A DNA stretch of 64,000 bases from Ceratothoa steindachneri (lineage: Eukaryota; Arthropoda; Malacostraca; Isopoda; Cymothoidae): the NCBI GenBank assembly GCA_963969495.1, contig OZ018331.1, forward strand, positions 147,418,387 to 147,482,386, given 5' to 3'. The stretch's first letter is position 1. The number at the start of each line of letters is the position of its first letter. Under the pieces are notes generated by a model, which saw only the letters and a list, made by a program, of their open reading frames with translations, ran no database searches and was not told the origin of the DNA. The position numbers were made by a program, and so were the translations under genes. This document shows positions 52,524-63,720 of this stretch, piece by piece.

Positions 52524-53041
52524 CAACTCCACCCCAAACCGGACTTGTTTCTAAATGGGGTTTGCCTGGCAGTGGTGGATTTGCACTGTTACTTTGGTCT
52601 TGTTTTTGACTGATGCCTCACCTGGGAGGCCCATATTCACAGCCTTAGGGTCTCTTGTACCCACGCTATGGACATTTTTCATTCCATGATGTTCAGTACC
52701 TGGTATGCTGATAGGGCTACTGATTTACTTTTCTATCCACCCTTTGTTTGTTCAAAGCTTGACTATGGCTGCGAGTTTTACGCATCCGCAGCCGAGCGTG
52801 TATTGTGGAAGGTGGACTCACTCCACTACATTGGCCACCATCTGATGACTAGTACCTTTCCCATAGCCCCCATTGAGAGCGGACTTGTTGATTCTGGGGA
52901 GATGCCATTCGCTCTGCGGCATGCACAGTGCACTATTCACTTCAATGTGTGAGTCCGGCGCCTCTCTCAGTCGCCAACGGGTCTCACTGCATCCTCAGCC
53001 AATCTCGGCGGTGCCTATTCCACAGAGAGACGCCATTCTTG
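52524..53041 (+). pseudogene. I-like LINE (G3), RT thumb part
   Basis: Frames read 'LHPKPDLFLNGVCLAVVD', 'CYFGLVFD', 'LTWEAHIHSLRVSCTHAM', 'FVCSKLDYGCEFYASAAE' and 'APIESGLVDSGEMPFALR', the post-palm blocks of I-group RTs ('SKLDYG', 'SP.E.L..E.G..PL.LR'). It is cut at 53041 by a hAT MITE. Confidence 0.75.
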
Positions 53042-53496
53042 CAGGGTTGGCAAATCAAAAAACCTGTGTTTTGGGGGTCTTTTTCAAGTCAAATTTGAAA
53101 ACAACAGGGTTTTTTTTTCCAGAAATGAATGCTACTTATTATTATTTTATTCAAAATGCATATTTGTTATAATTTCAATGAATATGTATCAAATTAAGGT
53201 TATTTCTCTGATACTGACGCATAATTTATCTCTCCTTCTACAGGTTATGGTTATCATGGGTATCCACAATTCTTGATCAGTGATCTGTTACTGTGATCTG
53301 TTCTTACCTTAATATAATTATTAAACTTATTAATTATTAATATTATAAAAATAGAGATAGCTATTCTTTTTCTATGTTATGTTATTCTAATGCTTGCAGT
53401 GTTTATTTTTAAAATAACTTGAGATTTGAAAAACCCCAGAATAAAACCCAGGTTTTATTGGGCTTTTTCAAAATTTGGGGTTTTTAGCCAACCTTG
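53042..53496. mobile_element. hAT-like MITE, 455 bp
   Basis: The ends CAGGGTTGGC and GCCAACCTTG are inverted with one mismatch, flanked by CATTCTTG and CATTTATG (6/8, a decayed 8-bp target duplication). Its sequence matches, in inverted orientation, both native ends of the 7.5-kb hAT element at 21805-29316. So it shows that element before the LTR insertion. Confidence 0.85.
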
Positions 53497-53504
53497 CATT
53501 TATG

Positions 53505-54640
53505 CCCTAATTCCTTTGGGTTTAGGGCTGGAAAACTCAGAACTCGTTTTAGCTCTTCAGCCAGTGGCATCCCTGGTTCTACCCAAGACACCACCTTATA
53601 GGTTACCACTATTTTATTATTTGTTGCCACGCCTCTGCTCCCAAAGCTTCTATACCACCGGGAATATTGCATTCAGTCTTTTTGGAGTACACTTTGTGTC
53701 ATGCTGGAACTGTGCCATTGTATAAGGATTGTTCATAGAACCAATAGTGGTTCAGTTTCCATGCCCTATTTCCTCAGTTTGAACTCAGCAGGGCTCCGCC
53801 ACTCGCTGCGTCTGTTTTCATGGTTGAACTGTTTGCAATACATGGCTCGGTGCAGGAGATAATGCATCATGACCGTTTCCAAGACTGGATTGTGATCTAT
53901 AGCAAGTCACAATGCGCCCTGACTGCCTTCAGGGCATTGGAATCTCCACATCCCCTGGGTCATGGTATCCATGATGCCACTGTTTCGGCGAGCCGGCAGA
54001 TGTTGAAATTATCTTCTGCTGGGTTCCTATACATGTAGGAATTGCAGGGAATAAGGGCGACCAGACCAGCATTTCACTCTTCCTCACACTGATTACATGG
54101 CAGAATACGGGCTGCTTGGTAAAGAAGATGGGAGACAGTCGTCAAGGGGAACTTAAAGTTGCATGCCATTGTGCTGCAACTGTTCTCATGGACCTACTCC
54201 CCCCTCCTCCTCCCCTTGCTGCGACGCCTTTAGGTTGCTTTCTCTCATCTCTGAATTGGACATAATTGCAGGATGCACCTCAATTTGATGGAGCGTTCAC
54301 ACAATGCCCCTTATTGCAATGACTGTGTTGGCCCCCAGACTGGGCTCGCTACCTCTTTTCCCTTGAACTCAAGATGGGTTCGTGCACTCAGATTTATGTA
54401 CTATATGACTTTTTGGAAGTCCTCCACTTTGTTGTAGGTTGCACGTTCCTGCACCTGGGAAAGGTGTGCCTACTTCCAACACTTTGTTTATTTTTTGCTT
54501 ATATTGTTGGAGGTTTTTATTTGTTATCTTGAGCTTATTTCTTAGCCTTTGTTCCTGTTTTTTATCTTTATTTTTTTAATCTAGCCTAGTATTAGGCTGT
54601 AGTGTGATTCCAGCAACTTTTGCCCTAGTAAACAGTCACC
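53505..54640 (+). pseudogene. I-like LINE (G3) RNase H and C-terminal part
   Basis: 53820-54038 reads 'FMVELFAIHGSVQEIMHH', 'DWIVIYSKSQCALTAFRA' and 'SASRQMLKLSSAGFLYM'. This is an RNase H fold in which the catalytic Asp of the 'TDSQSAL' block is changed to 'YSKSQCAL'. 54240-54330 gives 'FSHL' and 'NAPYCNDCVGPQTG' (the Cys block). The presence of RNase H places family G in the I group rather than CR1. The 3' UTR contains a weak version of the 39.66-kb stem-loop. Confidence 0.7.
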
Positions 54641-54970
54641 TACTGACTCAAAAGCATATTGAGAAAGCAATATAGGGATGAATGCATGAATTTTACAAGC
54701 CACTGACGCAAACAGCAACTTCAATTTAAGAACTCAGGATGCTCTTAAGACAAACCTGGTTGAATTAATGTTGAGTTTCTTTAACCAATATTATGAAGTT
54801 CAGCAAGAAATGAATGTTTATGTAAAGGTGAATGCTGAAAGTTTTGTATGCACCTTCACTGGGACCAAACCCATGAATCATTGATGGAAATCTGACACTT
54901 TCTCCACCAGGCTAGTGAGAGCTCTATGTGCTTGGTAAGAGGAATAATTTGACTGTTTAGATGTCAGATG
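54641..54970. other. Unassigned intron sequence
   Basis: No coding motif or repeat recognised. Confidence 0.45.
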
Positions 54971-55029
54971 CAGGGCCGCTTTAAGCAGCTGCGGGGCCCA
55001 TAGCACAAAGAACAGCGAGGCTCCCACCC

Positions 55030-55030
<1 letters not shown>

Positions 55031-55068
<38 letters not shown>

Positions 55069-55074
55069 GAAAAT
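55031..55074. repeat. (TA)n tract at the left edge of the Penelope palindrome
   Basis: A TA tract borders the palindrome here, and a second one (about 56363-56396) borders the other side. Confidence 0.9.
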
Positions 55075-55075
55075 T

Positions 55076-55729
55076 AATGCAATATTGCAAGAAAAGATGA
55101 GGAACTAAACCACATTCTCCGAAGACAATTTAATTCAGAACAGTTTCGGTGTATCTCACACCCTTTTTCAACTGACACTGGATAGAAAATATTAGAAAAG
55201 TGCTTACAAGCATAACACGGGGTCAGGTCATGAAAGATCCCCTCTTTTTTCCCCCAATCCCCTACTTGTGGCTAATCAGGAGGGGGGTTAGGCCTAAACA
55301 TATTGAAGGGCTGACATTTTACTATTTTGTTTATTTGTTTTTGTATTACAGGATTAAAAGAAAATTGACCCTCAGATAGATTTAAATTAGGAACTGATGA
55401 TATCAAGCTCAATTCTACGATTCTTCTCTTAACATAGTTAGCCGATTTAAATACCATTTTACTTCCATTGAAATCGATCGAATGATTCAAGTCTCTAACA
55501 TGGCAAAATATTCCACTGCTTTGGCTGCCCACTCTAATATCTCTTTTGTGTTTGTACAATCTCTTGTCTAGATTTCTCCCCATTTCCCCTATATAAACTT
55601 TATGGCAATCGTTGCATGGTATTGCATATACTCCTATGTTATGATGTTCTTTGGGTTTCCTGGTAATCATCAATTGGTTTAAGGAATTATTATATTTAAA
55701 GGCTAGATTAATACCCGCTTTTCCAAATA
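55076..55729 (-). mobile_element. Penelope-like element, left arm of palindrome (GIY-YIG endonuclease)
   Basis: Minus strand: ORF 55673-55272 and its upstream frame read 'LKDIFGKAGINLAFKYNN', then the endonuclease 'NIGVYAIPCNDCHKVYIG' (GIY-type GVY, YIG), 'KRLYKHKRDIRVGSQSSG', 'IFCHVRDLNHSIDFNG' (His ligands of the linker zinc motif with the C-x2-C) and 'SSVPNLNLSEGQFSFN'. The frame is open to the stop at 55272, so the endonuclease looks intact; the RT is missing. The 3' UTR (55271-55110) contains 'GAACAGTTTCGGTGTATC', mirrored in the right arm. Confidence 0.85.
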
Positions 55730-55741
55730 TGTCCTTTAAAC

Positions 55742-56360
55742 TATTTGGAAAAGCGGGTATTAATCTAGCCTTTAAATATAATAATTCCTTAAACTAATTG
55801 ATGATTACCAGGAAACCCAAAGAACATCATAACATAGGAGTATATGCAATACCATGCAACGATTGCCATAAAGTTTATATAGGGGAAACGGGGAGAAATC
55901 TAGACAAGAGATTGTACAAACACAAAAGAGATATTAGAGTGGGCAGCCAAAGCAGTGGAATATTTTGCCATATTAGAGACTTGAATCATTCGATCGATTT
56001 CAATGGAAGTAAAATGGTATTTAAATCGGCTAACTATGTTAAGAGAAGAATCGAGCTTGATATCGTCAGTTCCTAATTTAAATCTATCTGAGGGTCAATT
56101 TTCTTTTAATCCTGTAATATGAAAGCAAATAAACAAAATAGTAAAATGTCAGCCCTTCAATATGTTTAGGCCTAACCCCCCTCCTGATTAGCCACAAGTA
56201 GGGAATTGGGGAAAAAAGAGGGGATCTTTCACGACCTTACCCCGTGTTATGTTTGTAAGCACTTTTCTAATATTTTCTATCCAGTGTCAGTTGAAAAAGG
56301 GTGTGAGATACACCGAAACTGTTCTGAATTAAATTGTCTTTGGGGAATGTGGTTTAATTC

Positions 56361-56362
<2 letters not shown>
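55742..56362 (+). mobile_element. Penelope-like element, right arm of palindrome
   Basis: It mirrors the left arm around 55735.5 (positions sum to 111471 near the centre). The spacer is 12 nt (55730-55741). ORF 55798-56076 gives the same GIY-YIG protein ('NIGVYAIPCNDCHKVYIG'). It differs by a stop upstream ('NSLN*LMITRK') and a frameshift after 'YVKRRIE' that removes the C-terminus. A 33-nt stretch at the outer end is missing relative to the left arm. Confidence 0.85.
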
Positions 56363-56398
<36 letters not shown>

Positions 56399-56786
56399 AT
56401 CTCACCCCCTCCTCCCATTTTCCTCTGCAGAGAGGGAAAAAATTATCTGAGGAATTTAAAAGAACTACTCGTATGGCTGGGAGGACTCAACTGAAAAAGG
56501 GTTTTATTTTGTACACTTTTTATTCCTTTTTTAGAAAATCACCGTGTACTACAATAACATAATGCCAGACTTATTATACTATGCAGTATGCTCTAGTGAA
56601 GTTTTGTATATTTTTCTTATATGTAGTAATATCATATATTAGAAAAAATCAGGAAAATGAATAATTATTTTGTCATCCTTCTGTGCATAAGGGCAAAAAC
56701 TTAATTCTTACTCATTTTTTACATCCCCGTGGGGCCCGTAGCATGTGCTACATGTGCTACTAGGTTAAACTGGCACTGGTCAGATG

Positions 56787-58170
56787 TCTCACTTCCCAGG
56801 CTTGACAGAAAATGGTGACAGCAGAGTGAATGACACTGAATGTGCCTAAAGGTATAATGAAAGAGAAAGATAATAAGAGTGGCAAATCACTATTTGAAAA
56901 TGTGTAGAATGGATTGCAGGATTTGAAAGCTGTGGGTTGATGGTTATAGTGCCAGATACAGTGGTTTAGGAGGTTATGACTGAAATGAGGGGTGTGTGTG
57001 TGTCTGGATTTTTGTTAGTTAAATTTAATCATATTGTTACCATTTTTTTCTACAACCTTTTGCCATCATATTAATTTATGTATTCATTCATTGCAGATAT
57101 TCTTGTTTTTGTTGTTGAAGAAAGGAATTAAATCATGTTCTACATCATTAATAATTTAAGCTTTTCCAGAGTGAATTTTTCAGGAATCTGAAAAAGTGAA
57201 AGTCTGAAGGTGCTAATGTATATTAGTCTTTTGGTGGTAAAAAATTGTTGAACAAAATGGTAACTCTATAATTGATTGAATTGAATTAAAAGTAATTTTT
57301 TAAATGGGTGCTAACTCTCCAGATAGTTTAATATCTTCCACACATTTCCCTTTTTTCTCACTTCACACTTCCTATACAGATCTTTCCCTACAATCATCTG
57401 TATGTGATACTGCCTCATTGCTATTGCATTTTAAATTTGAGGGAAAAACATTCAAAGCTCTCCGTCTCCTCAGCAATTGTCAATTTGATCATTGTGTGCA
57501 TTTCATCCAGCTTGGATCTTGTCTGCAAGAAGAAGACTCTTAGCTATGGGTGAAAGACTGTTGATGCAACATAGTTCTAGTAGTAGGATACTTTATAGTC
57601 CCTTGTTGTGGTGTCATTCCTGGTTTGACACTAGAGAACCCCTGTCACAACATTAAAGAATATTTTTTAAGTCCATGAGCGTATGATAGATGAGACCAAC
57701 ATACAAATATAGTCTACTCCTGTCAGAAATGGTAGCAAAATCCTTCTAGCGGCTCTTCCTTGTCTTGCCAAAATCATAATTTTTAACCTTGATGTATCTG
57801 TGCACCGAGTATTCTAATGTGCCTTCCTTGCCTCCAGCATTTAGGCCTGGTTGATCTTGCTATAGCTATCTTTTTTAAGTTTGATTATGCATATTCTTTT
57901 TCAATATTTGTTTGTTTTTTTTCTATATTTCTAGGTTTGAGGTGCCTTGTTGGATTACAGCAGTTTCTTTATGAAATTTTATCTTACCCAAGCCTCCTCA
58001 TCTGCTTACATGTCTCTGGATTCTTTATAATACACCACTTTTCTAGTGTTGTCAGCATTCATCAATACCACAAATACTACTTATCCTTCCCACCCCTCTG
58101 TCCTATCAAGTACCAAGCCTTCCATCATACATCTTCACCAACTTACTCAAAAAATGTGATTTACTTTCAG
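56787..58170. other. End of the long intron, unassigned
   Basis: No coding motif. The reading frame at 57817-58170 that runs into the zinc-finger exon is hydrophobic and low in complexity and is read here as intron. A polypyrimidine-like TTACTTTCAG acceptor ends at 58170. Confidence 0.5.
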
Positions 58171-59217
58171 GTAGTGGTGATATCTCCATCTCATAGTAAT
58201 GAGGCAATGGCAAACTCAGTAGAGCTTGTGTGTGACAGAAGATCAAATGCTGAGTTATTTATAAGAACTGAAATCAATGAGCAGCCCATAAAAAACATTC
58301 ATCCACCCCTGTCAACACAAGATCCTCTTCGCATTAATTCTAACATGCAAGGTGGAAAAAAGCTGTTCAGATGTACTTCTTGCCCATATCAGACTAGAGT
58401 GAAATGCAATTTTGAAAGACATTCAAGAAGTCATAGTGGTGAAAAGCCGGTCAAGTCTTTCAAGTGCAGTTTCTGCCCCTATCAAGCTGCAACAAAAAGT
58501 GATGTTAAGAGACATTCACGTATTCACACTGGAGAGAAACCTTTCAAATGTAGTGTTTGTCCCTATCGGGCTGCAACGAGAGAAACTTTAAAGAGACATT
58601 CACGCACTCACACTGGTGAGAAGCCTTTCAAATGCAGTTTCTGTCCCTATCGGGCTGCTAAAAACGATGCACTCAAGATACATTCGCGTACTCATACTGG
58701 TGAGAAGCCTTTCAAATGTAGTTCCTGCCCTTATCAGGCAACAACAAAAGAAGCTGTTAGGATACATTCACATACTCACGCTCTTGACAAGCCTTTCAAA
58801 TGCAGTATCTGCCCTTATCAGGCTGCAACAAAAGAAGCTGTTAAGGTGCATTCCCGCACTCACACTGGTGAGAAGCCTTTCAAATGCAATTTCTGCCCTT
58901 ATCAGGCTGCAACCAAACGAGGTGTTCAGATACATTCACACACTCATACTGGTGATAAACCTTACAAATGCAGTTTCTGCCCTTATCAGGCTATAACAAA
59001 AGATGCTGTTAGGATACATTCATTCACTCACACTGGTGATAAGCCTTTCAAATGCAGTTTCTGCCCATATCAAGCTGCAAGAAAAGGAAATATGAAAATA
59101 CATTTACGGATTCACACTGGTGAGAAGCCTTTTAAATGCAGTTCCTGTTCCTATCAGACTGCACGAAAAGGAGATGTCAATAGACATTTACGCACTCACA
59201 CTGCAGAACACACCTGA
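58171..59217 (+). CDS. C2H2 zinc-finger protein, terminal exon with ten fingers
   Basis: 348 codons from the phase-0 acceptor (TTTCAG|GTA) to TGA. About 65 residues of linker ('NSVELVCDRRSNAELFIR', 'INEQPIKNIHPPL') precede ten fingers, each C-x2-C-x12-H-x3-H with mostly 'HTGEKPFKC' linkers and the repeated core 'FKCSFCPYQAATK'. Finger 1 has a longer linker ('SGEKPVKSFKC'). All zinc ligands are present and there is no stop, unlike the mobile elements around it. Such arrays bind DNA in the nucleus. The nearest phase-compatible upstream exons are 41283-41441 and 40995-41156. An ATG at 58207 is an alternative start if the exons are not joined. Confidence 0.85.
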   Translation, partial: VVVISPSHSNEAMANSVELVCDRRSNAELFIRTEINEQPIKNIHPPLSTQDPLRINSNMQGGKKLFRCTSCPYQTRVKCNFERHSRSHSGEKPVKSFKCSFCPYQAATKSDVKRHSRIHTGEKPFKCSVCPYRAATRETLKRHSRTHTGEKPFKCSFCPYRAAKNDALKIHSRTHTGEKPFKCSSCPYQATTKEAVRIHSHTHALDKPFKCSICPYQAATKEAVKVHSRTHTGEKPFKCNFCPYQAATKRGVQIHSHTHTGDKPYKCSFCPYQAITKDAVRIHSFTHTGDKPFKCSFCPYQAARKGNMKIHLRIHTGEKPFKCSSCSYQTARKGDVNRHLRTHTAEHT

Positions 59218-59252
59218 GCTTCCTCCCCAACAAAATAACCACAATCAACCAA

Positions 59253-59660
59253 TTGAGCATACCAGGCATACCAAACTGAAATTGATAAAGTGGATGTTAA
59301 GACAAGAAAAATCCAAACTGACTACAAAGTAATATACCACCATGAATGCTTACTAAGGCTTTACCTTCAACAAAAATTGGAGGAATGGGGATATTTGAGA
59401 TAAACCGGCTTCATAGAGCACACATAATAAGCACTGTGCAATCACTACTTAAAGCATTCACAATATCATATTGCCAAGCAAGTAGCGCAACATCAAGACT
59501 GCTCTCAGAACAAGCATCCATTACAAACCTAGCAAACCACTTGGGGCTGTTGCATCAATGAGGCGGCAGCCAATGAAAACACACCAGCCACATTCATAGG
59601 CATGAGAAGCGAAATTTTTTTTAGAGATCTCCAACAAAAGGTAAAGCAGAGTAGAAGAGA
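59253..59660 (+). pseudogene. LINE C-terminal fragment (possibly R2/NeSL-like)
   Basis: Frames read 'EIDKVDVKTRKIQTDYKV', 'LLRLYLQQK' and 'IGGMGIFEINRLHRAHII'. These resemble the 'D..TRK', 'RLY.PR..GGRGL..IE' blocks after the RT in some LINE clades. It begins 36 bp after the zinc-finger stop codon. Stops are frequent. The clade is uncertain. Confidence 0.42.
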
Positions 59661-61894
59661 TGGAAAGGATTAAAAGAAACGATATCTTCTAAAAAGGACA
59701 TTAGGTCAAATGCTTTGATGAGGAATGTTTTCCTCTAGAAATAACCCCACTCACGTAAACATATACAACCAATAAATTGAGGTCTATCAATGAAGAGAAG
59801 CTACCCTTAGTCAAGCCAGTATATAGCGGGTTTCTTAGAGACAAATATGCTTCTCAAATTGTAAGAAATCTAGACAATTACCCAACTTTTAGCATCCCTA
59901 CAAAGTATATTAAAGAGGAATAAATCGAGAATAGCTCATTAAGGAAAAGAATCACTTTCAACAAATGGGAGGATTTAAATCAAGGATGAGTATATATATG
60001 TTCAGTCCCCCATTTTGCCCCATGATAAAAATAACAATAAATACCAGTCATGCTGATTGTGCATTGATGTTGCACAATAACCAATATGGTCAGATCACTG
60101 TTAAGACCATCCCTTAAATAAGTTAAATCTAGAAAGTATCAGTGACCACTATTTGTTACCAAGGTGAATATAGAACCAGCCTAGTTGTGTTTTCCCCTAG
60201 TGCAAACTGCTGCTGATTTGAGCAGCTAAAGCCATATCAGGGGTGGTTAATTGTTGAATTGAGTCCTAATTAGGATCAACTTCACGGCGGCTGCCATACA
60301 CTGGTGGTCTATGGTTCAGATGCCATGTTAAACTGTAGGTCCGCGACTGAGAAATGAGGTGTCACAAAGAGTGCAGATTGATGTTAAATCCCTCAACTGT
60401 CAAAAGAGAAAAATTAAACCAGACATCGGATCAATGAGATCAGATCCTGCAAGGAAAAAACATTAGCCCATGCTTAACAGTGTAGTGACTGAGAAGGAAG
60501 ACTACTTTGTGTCAAGCTACCCCAACCTTTGGCTAATGAAAATTTCAGTCTTCTGACCCCACTATATAAATCCCTACAAGGAAGTGTTGATTGGGTGGAA
60601 ATAGGCCTGTAAGGACATTCAGAGGGAACTTTTCCTACTCCCTAAATCGGACCAAACGGGACTCCCAACATATACCCTTGAATATGATGCCTATTATCCA
60701 CATAAAAGTGCCCCGCTAGACGACTAACAATCTATATTTACAGCCACCTGCAGAAGGGGTTTACTAACAAGCCAACAGAGGTGGGAGAAGACCATCGGTG
60801 TGGAAACCAGCTGCTAGTTCAGATGATTTCAAAGTCTGTACAAGTGGGAGAAAAAATTCAGTATGGCCTTGTTTAGTTATGAAAACTTTTTAAAGATACT
60901 GAAGTGTATCACTCTATACAAAGAGCATCTGACCATCCTAAATCTAATGGGAGGTGATATTCAACCTAACCAACCAGAATCAGAAAATCCCAAGGCAAAT
61001 ATTTAAGTGGCAGCATATCACCTCCGCTTCTCAGCATAACACCTGACCTACTCACATTCTCCTAAATTCCTAATGAAATTAGAAGGAATTTCTCTACCAA
61101 AAAGATCACCCTCTGCTCTTGGTGAATGGCAAAATTTCTCTGAAAACATTGGGATGAAATTTGCCTGAAACAAGTGCAGCAAATACACAATGATGGCAGG
61201 CATCAATTTCTTCCCTACTAATAACCTAGTGTTTGTGTGCATCATCAATGCACAATCAGCCTTATGAGACACGAGCAGCAATATCCCTGCCCATTACCAC
61301 CATTGTGTATTGCACTCGCGGTAACAGAATTTCTAGGTATGCGACTTGACAGGCCAACAGCCCATATCCAGGTTTAGTCTACCTTTTTGACAAGCACCAT
61401 GGTATGAGGGGGGGGTTCCTGTTCCACATATGAACGCATTAAGATATCACTATATGTATAATTTCTCTTGTAAGGTACCGACAAATGGGTGTCGGGTCTA
61501 ACTGTAACCATGCTGCAGCTTTCATCTGGAGGAGGCGCTTTCCGACGAATGGTTGGAGGAGAATCTACAGCTATATATCTTCTGCACATTTTCATTTCCT
61601 CTAGTTCTATCACTTGCTTTTCATATCTCTCATTCTGCTGAATATGCCTTCCTTTTTAAGGAGGGATATTATGTAGATGTTTAAAATGTATGTTTTGTAT
61701 TGATATAAATACCCTTAGCTGGTGAATGTAACAAATTTTCACTAATTATAAATATACTATGTCCATTGTAAAATAAAGTGTAGGCTAGTCTTTTGAATTT
61801 TTATTTTCTTTACCACCAAAGCATCATTCTTTAAGAGTTCATGAGCAGTGTTAAATATTCAATGACATGGGATTTAAGAGAGAGAAAAAACTTG
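59661..61894. other. Unassigned 2.2 kb
   Basis: Around 61075-61200 the plus strand reads 'FLMKLEGISLPKRSPSAL' and 'FSENIGMKFA', possibly a degraded LINE RT end. A minus ORF (61613-61374, 79 aa, Pro/Ser/Glu-rich, 'YTYSDILMRSYVEQEPPP') is unrecognised. Nothing else supportable. Confidence 0.35.
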
Positions 61895-62380
61895 GTAGTG
61901 TAGCATGCCAATAAGTGCAAGCTAGTGCTTTAAAAGCTTCCCTTGAATGAGTCTTTTTGAATACAGGATGGCTGAGTGGATTCGCCGCTCGCTAACTGGT
62001 CCTGCGATGCAGGGAAGTGTTCGTAACTCGCCTACTCTATTTTCGTTCTTTTTTTCACCCCTTTTCCTACTTCCCTTATCTACAATGGTGCCCAGACTCG
62101 GGAGGTGAAGCGTTACCCACCCCGTTGGATAACGTGTCCAAGCGCCGTTCGTTGTTTTCATCATTTTCAACATACGCTCCGTTTCTATGAGGGAGCTGTG
62201 TAGCGTGCCGAAAAGTGTAAGCAATCGGTTTAAAAGTTTCGCTTGAATGTTTTTTTAGGGATTCGCCGCTCGCTAGCAGTGGTCCAGCGATGCGGGAAGC
62301 CCTTCGCAACTCGCCGACGCTACTTTCCTTCTTTATTTTTTCTTTACCCCTTTTCCTACTTCCCTCTATCTACACTAGAA
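61895..62380 (+). repeat. Two tandem SINE-like repeats with a tRNA-like head
   Basis: Copies start at about 61899 and 62199 (GTGTAGC.TGCC). The first contains GGATGGCTGAGTGG (a good RNA polymerase III A box, 61968-61981) and TGTTCGTAACTCG about 45 bp on (a weak B box). Both share GATTCGCCGCTCGCTA, CAACTCGCC/TAACTCGCC and CCCCTTTTCCTACTTCCCT. The second has lost the A box. Confidence 0.55.
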
Positions 62381-62524
62381 CCTCCCCCACTCAGCCACGG
62401 TGTTTCATGAATTACTAAGAGGGGCTCCTGCTTCTAGCCGCGAGGAGCCACCCACGACCCTCATTGGGGTTTGCAAAGTGGACTTTTAACATGACCCATT
62501 CCTTCTTTCCTTAGATCGTTGTTT

Positions 62525-63720
62525 ATTCATTAAAGTATTGTAAGGCATTTGAAAGGCCGAGGGTCCCTGAGGACTGAAAGAATGCAGTAATAGTGGCAAT
62601 GTATGAGGAGATAATGGTAAATGGAAGAACTGCGGGAGGATGAATGTTGTAGATAACGTGAATGAAAAATATTCTGATTCGGCATAAAAGAAGGATAGCA
62701 TGAATAGGGGGGGGGGGTCAAGTATTGCACTGAGCCTGCTAGCGGAAAAAAAACAAGGAATAAGAGATAAGTGTCTGGAGAAACCTTATGATTGTTTAGG
62801 TGGAGAAGCGTTATGGCAGGCGCTAAGAATGTATGGCATGAGTGGTAAACTATGGGATGGTGTGAAAGGTAATTTGGAAGGGTCGCATTGGGGTGTTTTC
62901 TCATACGTGGGGTTGTAAGACAAAGTTATGTAATGTCGCTATGGCTGTTTGGAGTACGGAGAGATGTACTATGGGAATGAGGGTAAAGGATGCGAGATTG
63001 ATGAGGAAGGGGTTTCTATCTATTCTGGTATCTGCTGATGACCTGGTGCTAGTGGCTGACTGAGGGAAATTTGGAAATATTGATTATAGCTTATGACAGG
63101 GTGTGAAAGGTGGGGGTTCAAAATTGAATGGCGAAAAGAGTCGAGTAATAGCATTTAGGGGTGTGATGCCCGAGTTGTCACTCGGAAGAAATGCGAAGCT
63201 TTAAGTATCTTGGATGTATTGTAAATGAGGGTGATACAGATGAAGCAGATTGCGATCACAAGATTTTAAATGGTTAGGAAAGTTTGGGCGATTATAGTGT
63301 TAGTGAGTGGTAAGAGTTTGAATGTGGATATGCCAGGAAGGTGCATGAGAGTTTGCTAGTGCCAACGTTGGTTTAACTGAGAGTGTTATAGAAGAAGGAA
63401 AGATCTCCAGTGAGAGCAGTGCAAATGGATAACTTGAGATTCTTGGTGTGCGAAAGTGAAGAGTGAAGAACAACTGGGTAAGAGATTCATGATATGGATG
63501 AGTTTGTGACGAGGTATTCTGAGTTGCTATGGACATGTAAGCGGAATAGATCTGTAGAGAAAATATACGAATGTATCATGGTGTCAGAAGGGAGGAAGAC
63601 TTTGTAAAATGTGGCTTGTATGTGAATGAATATTGGAAAGAGAGAGCGGGTGGATGATGTGGGGGGGAGGCGCTCTCTGCTCGGGGATGATCCATGCCTG
63701 GGCGAGATACTACAACACAA
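62525..63720 (+). pseudogene. LINE RT relic (family J)
   Basis: Frames in order read 'KAFERPRVPED', 'KNAVIVAMY', 'EKPYDCLGGEALWQALRM' (motif A region), 'ILVSADDLVLVAD' (motif C, with Y changed to S), 'KRWGFKI' type thumb, 'LSILDVL' with 'CIVNEGDTDEAD' in the next frame, 'AVQMDNLRFLV' and 'RGILSCYGHVSGID'. The 'RMYG..GKL..G.K', 'Q.DNLR' and 'GHV' blocks mark a non-LTR RT of another clade than A, B or G. It is heavily frameshifted. Confidence 0.65.

Larger units (their letters stand above)
54971..56778. mobile_element. hAT-like element containing a Penelope palindrome
   Basis: It starts CAGGGCCGCTTTAAGCAG (54971) and ends TTAAACTGGCACTG (56778), an imperfect inverted pair, with a perfect 8-bp target duplication GTCAGATG at 54963-54970 and 56779-56786. 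Inner flanks also pair (GGGGCCCATAGCA near 55000, GGGGCCCGTAGCATG near 56731). There is no transposase. Most of the interior (55031-56396) is a TA-flanked Penelope palindrome; 56397-56725 is unassigned. Confidence 0.85.

Noticed and set aside
57817..58170. 118-residue N-terminal extension of the zinc-finger ORF
   Set aside because: Hydrophobic, T/A-rich and ends at a TTTCAG acceptor; it looks like intron read-through, not part of the protein.
61374..61613. 79-aa Pro/Ser/Glu-rich minus-strand ORF
   Set aside because: Unusual composition but no start context, splice sites or known motif.
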